Shown here: positions 1 through 6,286 of the stretch, piece by piece
How positions within the stretch are numbered: position 1 is the first letter of the stretch
Layout of the letters: every line of letters begins with the position of its first letter
From: Oscillospiraceae bacterium
GTDB taxonomy: Bacteria; Bacillota_A; Clostridia; Oscillospirales; Oscillospiraceae
Length of the DNA stretch: 10,344 bases
NCBI GenBank assembly: GCA_031265965.1
Contig: JAISBX010000016.1
Coordinates: 1-10,344, forward strand
Reading direction: 5' to 3'
The notes under the pieces: model-generated
The model's input: the letters and a program-made list of their open reading frames with translations, nothing else
The model's database searches: none
Told to the model about the DNA's origin: nothing
Made by a program: the position numbers and the translations under genes

Positions 1-1589
1 ACGTACAGCGGGTTTACGTCTTTAATTTTTGCGTCCAAGTCGAGCAGTTTTTTATTATACTCGCCGTCGGATAACGCACCCGCCGAAACAGCCTGTGCCA
101 AAACGTCGCGATACAGCTCCTGATATTCGGTCGAGAATCTTCGCTTTTGAAGCAAGCCCTCGCACAGCTCGACGGCCTCGCTGAGATCCCCGTTTACCGC
201 GCGGATCCGCGCCAAGATCGCCGCGGGACCGGCGCCGGCGGTGTCGCGCGCGAGAGCCTCGCGGATAAGCTCCTCCGTCAGCGCGGTGTCGCGCGTGGAC
301 TGCGCCATTTGATAGTACAGCCCGTCGTTGAGCGGGTCTATCGCGAGCGCGAGCTTGTATTCCCGCATCGCCGCGTCGAGCTGCCCGCGCTGTAACCGCG
401 TATCGGCGTCCCGCGCGAGCGTCTCGGAGGACCACAGCGCAAGTATGAGCGCGAGAGGCAGCGCGGCGGCAAAACGCCGTCTGCCGACGGTGAGCGTAAC
501 GCCCGCGCCGGTGATTTGCGACAGGGAGTACATGGCGGCCATGCCGACGGCGGCGAAGATGAGATCGAAGTCGAGCAGCGCGTGAAGCATAACGGCCAGC
601 AAAATGACGGCGTGGACGCTCTTGCGCCTTATCCCGCGCACTACGGCGGGCACAAGCGCGGCGGCGAACAGTATCGGAGCGAGCACCCCGCCGTCAAGGA
701 ACAGTTGCAGATAGTAGTTGTGGATGTATTTGACGCTGTACGGCGCGGACTGGTAAAGGAATTGCTCGGTCTGCCAGTTGCCGACGCCGATCCCGAGAAG
801 CGGCTTGTCCTTTAGCATTGCAAGCGCGTCCGCGTATGTGATCCACCGCTCGACGAGCGTGGGTTCGAGAAGCGATATGCGAAACAGCCGGATCGACGGT
901 ATCATAGTCAGTCCGGCTATGACGGCGGCGGCGGCGACCGCGGCCAGTGCCGTGATCAGCTTCCCCCGGCGCCCCGCCAGTATAAACGCGTAAGCGAGCC
1001 ACGCGCCGACGGCGATCACAAACGTCGTGCGCGAGCCCGACAGTACGAGCGCCGCGACGAATATCACGCCGCAAGCGATATACCTGATCCGGCGTTTTTC
1101 GAGAAAAGCCCGTATCGCGTACAGCGAGCCAACGAGCATCAGCAGCGCGGTCGTGTTGGCGTATTGTATCGTCGATTGTAAGCGGCGGCCGCTCTCAATT
1201 ATACCCGAAGGTATTACGATGACCGACCAGTAGGCGAGCAGTCCGAGCGCCGCTATGATCAAGAGCCCCGCGAAGACCGCCCTCTCGTTTCGCCGCGCGT
1301 CCGAGTTCAAAAAGAACAGCAGCGAGCAGGGCATGGTCAAATATCGCAGGCATTCGATTAGCCCCGTGTAGAGGTCAGTGGCGCGCGCGGCCAAACTGAT
1401 AAACTGCAATAACGACACGGCAAACAGCAGCGCGACCGGCAGCGTCGCCCTGAGCTTTCCGCCGCCTATAATGAATGCCGCCAGAAGCAGTACGAGCATA
1501 CCCGTAAGCTGCGCGGGGAAATACGCCCCCTGCCACACGAGCAAAAACGCTATGCCCGTCACTATCGCCGCCGGTTTTAATACTCTCAT
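1..1589 (-). CDS. O-antigen ligase / Wzy-type polysaccharide polymerase family membrane protein (partial)
   Basis: This reading frame is open at the left edge; 529 codons are visible without a stop. The product is a polytopic membrane protein: hydrophobic segments follow one another from about residue 5 to 385. The Wzy_C/O-antigen-ligase signature is present: an SGSRTTF turn (184-190), then a GIGVGNWQ motif (266-273) and YIHNYYLQLFLDGG (288-301) with the family's conserved His (290). After the last membrane segment the tail (about 392-500) is soluble and TPR-like, with a helix pair reading LQRGQLDAAMREYKLALAID. Such proteins join or polymerise lipid-linked glycans at the outer face of the membrane. 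In a Gram-positive this would be a capsule, teichoic-like or other wall glycan; the acceptor cannot be told. The ATG (1589-1587) overlaps the stop of the carboxypeptidase gene as ATGA, and no clear ribosome site of its own is seen, so translational coupling is likely. A related family (IctB-like) has the same fold, so family is surer than substrate. Confidence 0.82.
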   Translation of the reverse strand, partial: MRVLKPAAIVTGIAFLLVWQGAYFPAQLTGMLVLLLAAFIIGGGKLRATLPVALLFAVSLLQFISLAARATDLYTGLIECLRYLTMPCSLLFFLNSDARRNERAVFAGLLIIAALGLLAYWSVIVIPSGIIESGRRLQSTIQYANTTALLMLVGSLYAIRAFLEKRRIRYIACGVIFVAALVLSGSRTTFVIAVGAWLAYAFILAGRRGKLITALAAVAAAAVIAGLTMIPSIRLFRISLLEPTLVERWITYADALAMLKDKPLLGIGVGNWQTEQFLYQSAPYSVKYIHNYYLQLFLDGGVLAPILFAAALVPAVVRGIRRKSVHAVILLAVMLHALLDFDLIFAAVGMAAMYSLSQITGAGVTLTVGRRRFAAALPLALILALWSSETLARDADTRLQRGQLDAAMREYKLALAIDPLNDGLYYQMAQSTRDTALTEELIREALARDTAGAGPAAILARIRAVNGDLSEAVELCEGLLQKRRFSTEYQELYRDVLAQAVSAGALSDGEYNKKLLDLDAKIKDVNPLY

Positions 1590-2440
1590 ACAGTGAACCC
1601 GTATTCGGTGAGCTGACGCGCCGCCTGCCAGCGGGCGATCTCGTCAAGGGCGCCCAGCACGACTACCGCGCGCCTCTTTTCGGCGCGTTCCGCCACGATG
1701 ATCACGTTATGTATATCCCCCACCGTCCCCGTCTTCAAGCCGCAGACCCCGTCAACGCTGCCGAGCAAACGGTTTGTGTTATATAGCTCTAATTCTTTGG
1801 TTTCGCCGCCCAGCTCATATGTAACGGTCTTGGAGACGTCCTTGGTATAGTCCAAAATTTCAGGATATTCTCCGAGCAAGGCCGTGACAAATATCGCCAT
1901 ATCGCGCGACGTGGTCAGTTGTTCATAACTCAATCCTGTGCAATCCGCGAACCGGGTGCCGCCCATACCGAGCCCGGAGGCCGTGTCGTTCATTCTATCG
2001 ACCATCGCCTCCTCGCTCCCGCAGAGGAATTCCGACAGCGCGATAGCGGCGTCTCCCCCGGACGGCAGCAGTATACCGTACACAGCCGCCCGGACCGACA
2101 GCGCCGCGCCCTCGGGCAACCCGGCGGCCGAGCCCCGCGTTCCGGCGGCCCTAGCGCTGACTGTGACCGTATCGTCCAGCGAGGCGCTGCCCGCCTCGAC
2201 CTCGGAAAACAGGATGTAAACAGGCATCAGCTTTGTCAGGCTCCCGGGCTGTATCCGCGAATCGGCGCGGAGCTCATACAGCAGCTCGCCGGAGCCCGCG
2301 TCAAGCACGGCGGCGGAGGCGGCGTCCGGTTCCGGCGCGTCGGAGGAAGATGTATCCTCGGACGGCGGCCCGCCGCAGGCTATCATAGTCAATGAGAGCG
2401 CGGCTGTAATACCTAAAACCGATATGCGCTTGCACCGCAA
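1586..2440 (-). CDS. D-alanyl-D-alanine carboxypeptidase family lipoprotein (peptidase S11)
   Basis: The 284-residue product belongs to the penicillin-binding S11 carboxypeptidases, which trim the terminal D-Ala from peptidoglycan stem peptides outside the membrane. A short signal peptide ends in a lipobox-like MIAC with Cys22, so it is probably lipid-anchored; a Ser/Asp/Glu/Pro-rich linker follows. Catalytic motif 1 is SLTK (Ser67, Lys70) and motif 3 is KTG (236-238). Motif 2, normally SxN, reads SGG (127-129), so its Asn is replaced. The C-terminal beta domain of larger PBP5/DacF-type enzymes is absent, making this a minimal enzyme. The start is TTG at 2440-2438: a GGGAGGGG ribosome site lies 7 nt upstream, and no in-frame ATG comes before the signal peptide core. 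The 4 bp overlap with the Wzy-type gene suggests a cell-envelope operon, divergent from the signalling operon. Confidence 0.88.
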   Translation of the reverse strand: MRCKRISVLGITAALSLTMIACGGPPSEDTSSSDAPEPDAASAAVLDAGSGELLYELRADSRIQPGSLTKLMPVYILFSEVEAGSASLDDTVTVSARAAGTRGSAAGLPEGAALSVRAAVYGILLPSGGDAAIALSEFLCGSEEAMVDRMNDTASGLGMGGTRFADCTGLSYEQLTTSRDMAIFVTALLGEYPEILDYTKDVSKTVTYELGGETKELELYNTNRLLGSVDGVCGLKTGTVGDIHNVIIVAERAEKRRAVVVLGALDEIARWQAARQLTEYGFTV

Positions 2441-2447
2441 ATGCGTT

Positions 2448-2455
2448 CCCCTCCC
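2448..2455 (-). promoter_or_regulatory. Ribosome-binding site that supports the TTG start of the carboxypeptidase gene
   Basis: Read on the minus strand the bases are GGGAGGGG, followed by 7 nt and then TTG. This placement decides the non-ATG start: the signal peptide would be lost if the next in-frame Met (residue 19) were used. Confidence 0.7.
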
Positions 2456-2464
2456 GTCGGCGCC

Positions 2465-2493
2465 AGTTTACCACATCCGCCATGATATGGCAA
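2465..2493 (-). promoter_or_regulatory. Promoter candidate for the carboxypeptidase/Wzy unit
   Basis: On the minus strand TTGCCA (2493-2488, 5 of 6 matches to the sigma-70/sigma-A -35 box) is separated by 17 bp from TAAACT (2470-2465, 4 of 6 matches to -10). Transcription would start near 2458, only about 18 nt from the TTG start codon, so the leader would hold little beyond the ribosome site. It lies inside the left copy of the direct repeat. Read by eye only. Confidence 0.4.
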
Positions 2494-2533
2494 CTGGGGT
2501 TGCATCTGTGTAAAAACCTATAGGTTTTTCCCC
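2469..2533. repeat. Direct repeat copy 1 with 18 bp perfect palindrome
   Basis: The first half, starting TACCACATCC (2469-2494), matches 2639-2664 at 23 of 26 positions. The second half, ending in AACCTATAGG and CCCC, matches 2672-2696. The copies differ by about 7 bp in the middle. This copy contains AAAAACCTATAGGTTTTT (2512-2529), a perfect 18 bp palindrome that could be an operator for a dimeric regulator. A second small inverted repeat, GCAAC/GTTGC, lies between the halves. The two copies occupy the two sides of the divergent control region. Confidence 0.7.
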
Positions 2534-2559
2534 TCCCTATTTCAGACAAAATCCAGCGC

Positions 2560-2616
2560 TCATAACCTCACGCCGATGTATGCGGACTGCGTTGAAAAGC
2601 CCGCGTCTCTCAGCAT
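2560..2616 (-). other. Possible 18-codon leader peptide or coding remnant
   Basis: On the minus strand an ATG (2616) opens an 18-codon frame reading MLRDAGFSTQSAYIGVRL, ending at TGA (2562-2560). It begins about 12 nt after the start expected from the promoter candidate at 2635-2663. No good ribosome site is seen. The amino-acid flow looks protein-like, but at this length it may be chance. It could be a leader peptide, the end of a decayed gene, or nothing. Confidence 0.15.
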
Positions 2617-2628
2617 ATAGAGCACTTT

Positions 2629-2656
2629 TTGATTATTCTACCACATCCTCCATAAT
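2629..2656 (+). promoter_or_regulatory. Promoter candidate for the kinase/phosphatase/FHA operon
   Basis: TTGATT (2629-2634) and CATAAT (2651-2656) are 16 bp apart and match 4 of 6 and 5 of 6 consensus bases. The start would be near 2663, giving a leader of about 80 nt before the first gene. That leader would include the right copy of the AACCTATAGG palindrome, so a protein bound there would block early elongation. The element physically overlaps a minus-strand promoter candidate. Confidence 0.4.
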
Positions 2657-2663
2657 ATGACAA
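2635..2663 (-). promoter_or_regulatory. Second minus-strand promoter candidate, overlapping the operon promoter
   Basis: On the minus strand TTGTCA (2663-2658) and TAGAAT (2640-2635) are 17 bp apart, each matching 5 of 6 consensus bases. It corresponds exactly to the promoter-like element in the left repeat copy (same 17 bp spacing), which supports the reading that the repeat unit is a duplicated promoter. It would give the carboxypeptidase transcript a leader of about 190 nt. Confidence 0.4.
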
Positions 2664-2696
2664 CCCCTGCGGTGAAAAACCTATAGGTTATTCCCC
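2639..2696. repeat. Direct repeat copy 2 with 12 bp palindrome core
   Basis: This is the partner of 2469-2533. The palindrome core AACCTATAGGTT (2678-2689) is intact; the outer arms have one mismatched pair compared with copy 1. The segment between promoter-like part and palindrome is about 7 bp shorter than in copy 1, so the palindrome does not keep a fixed distance to the minus-strand promoter. Confidence 0.7.
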
Positions 2697-2731
2697 ATTC
2701 GGCAGGATTCATTCTATCTGATTTTTGTTTG

Positions 2732-2738
2732 AAGGAGG
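2732..2738 (+). promoter_or_regulatory. Strong ribosome-binding site of the first operon gene
   Basis: AAGGAGG lies 7 nt before the ATG at 2746. It rules out the upstream in-frame TTG at 2725, which would put the ribosome site inside the coding region. Confidence 0.85.
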
Positions 2739-2745
2739 ACATATC

Positions 2746-3423
2746 ATGGCGGCTATCGAATGCGGCAAGGGGCATATGTATGACCCCGACGTCTACAATG
2801 TCTGCCCGTATTGCAACGCGGGGCGGAGCGTTTCGGACATAGGTATTCAGCGGGGAGGCGGGATACCCGTTACGTCGGACAACAGGACCGCTCCGCTGTC
2901 CCCGCCGTCCCCGGCGCGGGTCCCGGGCAGAGCTTCCGGCGAGGTTTCGGTCACATCCGAAAACAAGACCCTTCCGCCGCGCGCCTACGGGGTGCCCGCG
3001 GGGGGAACGTCGGTAACGGATGAGAACAAGACCGTAGGCATTATGAAGAAATCGATGGGCGTGGAGCCGTGCGTCGGTTGGCTGGTCTGCGTCAAGGGGC
3101 CGGACAAGGGGAAGAGTTACGAACTCAAAGGGCGGATCAACTCGATCGGGCGGTCGGCGAAAAACGACGTCACAATATCGGGCGACACCACTATATCTCA
3201 AGACAACCACGCAAAGCTGGGCTACGCGGAGCGCGGCAACGCTTTCCATCTTGTACCGGCCGACAATAAGAACATAATCTACATGAACAACGACGCGGTC
3301 TATGTCCCCACTCAATTAGAGGCATATGACCGCATTGTGTTCGGCGACACGGAATTACTGTTTATGCCATTCTGCGGCGACCGCTTTGCTTGGCCGAAAG
3401 GCGGTGAAGATGAGCCTGTTTAA
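2746..3423 (+). CDS. Zinc-knuckle FHA-domain protein (cytosolic phospho-Thr reader)
   Basis: The 225-residue product has no signal peptide or membrane span. The first 27 residues hold Cys6-x3-His10 and Cys20-Pro-Tyr-Cys23, a likely zinc knuckle. A flexible Pro/Ser/Gly linker (30-100) carries three near-copies of one motif: VTSDNRT (42-48), VTSENKT (69-75), VTDENKT (90-96). Residues about 110-210 are an FHA domain with SIGRS (133-137), a Ser151/His155 motif and NND (181-183). FHA domains bind phosphothreonine. In the actinobacterial protein GarA a kinase phosphorylates a Thr just before the FHA domain, which then binds it and shuts the protein off; the Thr repeats here invite that comparison, but this is inference. 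The start is the ATG with AAGGAGG (2732-2738) 7 nt upstream, not the TTG at 2725, which precedes the ribosome site. The end overlaps the PP2C gene by 14 bp. Confidence 0.88.
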   Translation: MAAIECGKGHMYDPDVYNVCPYCNAGRSVSDIGIQRGGGIPVTSDNRTAPLSPPSPARVPGRASGEVSVTSENKTLPPRAYGVPAGGTSVTDENKTVGIMKKSMGVEPCVGWLVCVKGPDKGKSYELKGRINSIGRSAKNDVTISGDTTISQDNHAKLGYAERGNAFHLVPADNKNIIYMNNDAVYVPTQLEAYDRIVFGDTELLFMPFCGDRFAWPKGGEDEPV

Positions 3424-4210
3424 CCGAAGCCAAACCCGCAGGGTATCCAAAGCCGGCTCAAAGCTGTCATATCAAGTCGCGTACTGCCAAGGCGCGGGTG
3501 CGAGAGAATATCAGGAGGACTCTTTTGGGCTGTCCGACTACCGGGACGTGGCGGAAATACAGGAGAAAGGCCTGTTCGCGGTACTGGCGGACGGTATGGG
3601 CGGAATGGACGACGGCAAGGCAGTCAGCCAAGCGGCCGTGAGCTTGTGCTTAGAGGCGTTCGCTTCCGTGATCTCGGATATTCCGCAGCGGTTTACGGAC
3701 GGAGTACACGCGATAAACGACAGCGTGTACCGCAACTTTAACGGCAGGGGCGGCACGACGCTTGTAATTGCCAAGATATATGACGAGCGGCTGTGGTGGC
3801 TGAGCGTAGGCGACAGCGCGCTCTATTTGAAACGCGGCGGGCAGGTGTTCCAGCTCAACAAGGAGCACGATTGCCTCAACCAGCTGTATTTGAAGGAATT
3901 ATTCAGCGGCGGCGTTATCAATAAGGAGCGGGCGGAGAACGACGAGGACGCAAAGCGCCTGAGCGAGTTTATCGGTTCGGACGGTGTCAGTGAGACGGAC
4001 TGCTCACTCGCCCCGTTGAAGCTGGAGCACGGCGACGCGCTGCTGATATGCTCGGACGGCGTGTCTGATTTTATTGGCGACGTAGCAATATCGACAGCGC
4101 TCGACCGCTCCCCCTCGCAAGCCTGCGTCGGCATCGAACAGTCGGTGCGCGCCCTCGGGCGGCCCGATCAGGACAACTATACGGCGATAATGATTCGCTG
4201 TGCAAAATGA
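3410..4210 (+). CDS. PP2C-family Ser/Thr protein phosphatase
   Basis: The 266-residue cytosolic product is a complete, single-domain PP2C (PPM) enzyme, which removes phosphate from Ser/Thr with two metal ions. The motifs appear in order: REYQEDS (32-38) with the phosphate-binding Arg and first metal Asp, VLADGMGG (58-65) with metal ligand Asp61, a GGTTLV strand, LSVGDSALYL, LLICSDGVSDF and the closing DQDNYTAI. The ATG at 3410 is preceded by a GGCGGTGA site and lies 14 bp inside the end of the FHA gene, so the two are probably translated together. An upstream in-frame start at 3326 would give an N-terminus that is only the FHA gene read out of frame. It most likely reverses the action of the two kinases at the end of the operon. 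All expected metal-binding Asp residues are present, so activity is likely. Confidence 0.93.
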   Translation: MSLFNRSQTRRVSKAGSKLSYQVAYCQGAGAREYQEDSFGLSDYRDVAEIQEKGLFAVLADGMGGMDDGKAVSQAAVSLCLEAFASVISDIPQRFTDGVHAINDSVYRNFNGRGGTTLVIAKIYDERLWWLSVGDSALYLKRGGQVFQLNKEHDCLNQLYLKELFSGGVINKERAENDEDAKRLSEFIGSDGVSETDCSLAPLKLEHGDALLICSDGVSDFIGDVAISTALDRSPSQACVGIEQSVRALGRPDQDNYTAIMIRCAK

Positions 4211-4226
4211 AAGGAGTTTTACCAAT

Positions 4227-5567
4227 ATGAAAAAGCTTATCACATTGGCGGTCACACTGTGCTTGCTCGTCGCTTTGGCGGCGCCGGCGGCGGCTGTAAG
4301 TATTGAAAGCACGCGACAAGGCGTAGTATTCATTTTTTGGACGGGTCCGGCATATGTCGAGGGGGATCTGCAAGATGTGGCTACCTCCGGAACGGGCTTC
4401 TTTGTCGGCGATCCGGACGGCGACGCGCAGTATATAGTGACCAATTATCACGTCATCGAGTGCTACGATTTGTTGGACGAGATGTTCGACGCATACTACT
4501 ATGAAATTTCTTCGTACTATCAGCTGAGCGACCCGAGCACCCCTAAGGTCAACTTCCCACTCTATGTCGCGTTCGGACAAAACGATTTGCAGGAAGTGTA
4601 CGTCGTGGATTTCGACAAGAGCAAGGACATCGCGGTACTCAAGCTAGCCAACCCGACCGATAAGCGGTCAAATCTGACGCTGCTGAAGCACTCGGACAGC
4701 TTCGTCGGCGAGGACTTTTGGGCAGTCGGCTATCCGGGCGCGTCGGACTACTACAAAGCGTCCACCTCGGTCGCTGGAGTCAACGATTCAACGGTCACCA
4801 AGGGCACCGTCAGCCGCATAATCACCGAGTCCGGCACGGGCAATTTGATATATCAGACCGACGTCAGTATCAATCACGGAAACTCGGGCGGCCCGCTTGT
4901 CGACACGAACGGGGCGGTCGTCGGTATAAATTATCAGGGCTCTATACAGGATAACATCTTCTACGCGATATCGACGGACGATCTCTTGCCGCTCTTGAAC
5001 AACAACGGTGTGCCGTACACGCTTTGGACAGGTGAGCCCGAGGCAAAAAGCGGACTCTTCGGACTGAATACCGTGACGCTTATCATAATAATCGCCGCCG
5101 TCGCGCTTGCGGGAATAGTTGTGGCGTTGATCCTTATACTCGGGAAATCAAAGCGCTCAAAACAGAAGAAAGCAAACTTCCAAGCGCCCGCGTTCCCGCA
5201 AGACGGCGGACAGCCGATGCCCGCGGCGCCGCCTAAGCCGGCGCGCAAAGCGGTGCTGCACTCCACTCTCGCGCAGCATAACGGGATCGCGCTTCCCCTG
5301 AGCGTCACGCCTATAGTGCTGGGAAGAGACGTCGCGACTTGTAAGCTCGTGTTTCGCGACGGAACGCCGGGGATCAGCTCTCAGCACTGCCAAATCTATT
5401 ATGATTCAAACAACGAAATGTTCGTACTTACGGATCTGCGGTCGAGCTACGGGACGTTCCTATCAAACGGCCAAAAACTGGCGGCGGGAGTGCCGTACAA
5501 CCTCAAAGCCCGGGATTCGTTCTACCTCGGGGAGACCGAAAACACCGTATATGTAGATTTGGAGTGA
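4227..5567 (+). CDS. Membrane-anchored trypsin-like serine protease with cytosolic FHA domain
   Basis: The 446-residue product joins an outside protease to an inside phospho-Thr reader. A Sec signal peptide (1-23, ending APAAA) leads into a trypsin/HtrA-like domain with a complete triad: His75 (TNYHVIE), Asp134 (SKDIAVLKL) and Ser220 (GNSGGPL). There is no PDZ domain. An insertion rich in Tyr and acidic residues (about 80-112) follows the His loop. One membrane helix (283-306) is followed by the basic stop KSKRSKQKK, a Pro/Ala linker, then an FHA domain (about 342-446) with LGRD (365-368), SSQH (384-387) and Asn414. The signal peptide and positive-inside rule place the protease outside and the FHA domain in the cytosol. 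The ATG is chosen over an earlier GTG (4200) because AAGGAG (4211-4216) sits between them and the signal peptide starts at MKK. It begins 16 bp after the PP2C stop. The substrate is unknown. Confidence 0.9.
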   Translation: MKKLITLAVTLCLLVALAAPAAAVSIESTRQGVVFIFWTGPAYVEGDLQDVATSGTGFFVGDPDGDAQYIVTNYHVIECYDLLDEMFDAYYYEISSYYQLSDPSTPKVNFPLYVAFGQNDLQEVYVVDFDKSKDIAVLKLANPTDKRSNLTLLKHSDSFVGEDFWAVGYPGASDYYKASTSVAGVNDSTVTKGTVSRIITESGTGNLIYQTDVSINHGNSGGPLVDTNGAVVGINYQGSIQDNIFYAISTDDLLPLLNNNGVPYTLWTGEPEAKSGLFGLNTVTLIIIIAAVALAGIVVALILILGKSKRSKQKKANFQAPAFPQDGGQPMPAAPPKPARKAVLHSTLAQHNGIALPLSVTPIVLGRDVATCKLVFRDGTPGISSQHCQIYYDSNNEMFVLTDLRSSYGTFLSNGQKLAAGVPYNLKARDSFYLGETENTVYVDLE

Positions 5568-5570
5568 CGT

Positions 5571-6269
5571 ATGCTATCACATTTTGAGTACAGTAATATC
5601 GGCGGGTGCGACAAGAATGACGATTCCGTCGGCGCGGCGGTCAAAGCGGACAATGGCGTTTTTGTCGTCGCCGACGGTTTGGGCGGGCACCGTTTCGGGG
5701 ACGTCGCCTCAAAATTCGTCGTCGGCGGATTTCTCGAGTGCGATATAGATACCGCTTCGAAATTAGAGACCGTGTTTCGCGGAGCTCAGCTCGGACTGAT
5801 CAAGCTTCACGGCGAATATCCCGGAGCGCGGACTACCGCGGCCGTTTTGGCAATTAACGGTGGGCAGGCTATATGGGGGCACGTCGGCGACTCGCGGTTA
5901 TATTACTTCAGCGGCGGACGGCTGGCCGCGTTTACCGCCGACCAGTCCGTGAGCTATAAAAAGTATTCGGGCGGACAAATCACCCATAATGAGATCGCTC
6001 AAGACGAGGACCGCTCGTCGCTCCTGTGCGTGCTCGGAGGCGACCGCAGCGAGCCCAATATTAGCGGCGAAATACCGCTGTCGCCCGGAGACGCGTTTTT
6101 GCTCTGTACGGACGGGTTTTGGGAGTATCTGAACGACGAGGAACTGCTGATCGATCTCTTAAAATCAGATACCCCCCGCCGGTGGGCTGAATATATGCTG
6201 CTCCGTCACATCCGGCGAACCCGCCGGGGGAATGACAATTTCTCGTTGATAACCGTATTCGTCGGGTGA
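5571..6269 (+). CDS. Second PP2C-family phosphatase, with altered Arg motif
   Basis: The 232-residue product is a short PP2C domain. Metal-site motifs are kept: NDD (16-18), VVADGLGGH (32-40, Asp35), GHVGDSRLYY (103-112), LLCTDGFWEYL (177-187, Asp181) and GNDNFSLI (220-227, Asp222). The first motif, usually RxxNED with an Arg that holds the phosphate, reads CDKNDDS: Cys13 stands where Arg is expected. It differs strongly from the first PP2C, so the two are not a recent duplication. It may act on a different partner, be slower, or be redox-sensitive; these are guesses. The ATG follows the protease stop by 3 bp, with GGAG (5561-5564) 6 nt upstream inside the previous gene, implying coupled translation. 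Confidence 0.88.
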   Translation: MLSHFEYSNIGGCDKNDDSVGAAVKADNGVFVVADGLGGHRFGDVASKFVVGGFLECDIDTASKLETVFRGAQLGLIKLHGEYPGARTTAAVLAINGGQAIWGHVGDSRLYYFSGGRLAAFTADQSVSYKKYSGGQITHNEIAQDEDRSSLLCVLGGDRSEPNISGEIPLSPGDAFLLCTDGFWEYLNDEELLIDLLKSDTPRRWAEYMLLRHIRRTRRGNDNFSLITVFVG

Positions 6270-6286
6270 GAGTAAGAGGTGAACAT

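Noticed and set aside
2512..2529. AAAAACCTATAGGTTTTT as a two-way intrinsic terminator
   Set aside because: The perfect palindrome has only two G-C pairs per arm and almost no loop, so the RNA hairpin would be weak. It lies upstream of both divergent genes, where an operator is the better reading.
2725..2745. TTG start for the first FHA gene giving 7 extra residues
   Set aside because: The AAGGAGG ribosome site would then be inside the coding sequence; the ATG at 2746 has ideal spacing and matches the usual beginning of the family.
2638..3315. Long minus-strand frame opposite the first FHA gene
   Set aside because: It is antisense to a well-supported FHA domain, is very Arg-rich, has no recognisable motif, and starts inside the coding region. 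A shadow of high GC coding bias.
3326..3409. Longer N-terminus for the first PP2C
   Set aside because: These 28 codons are the end of the FHA gene in another frame; the ATG at 3410 has its own ribosome site and gives a normal PP2C start.
6266..6286. GTG start for the vWA protein
   Set aside because: It would add 7 residues containing the translated ribosome site before an otherwise ideal signal peptide beginning MKKLL.
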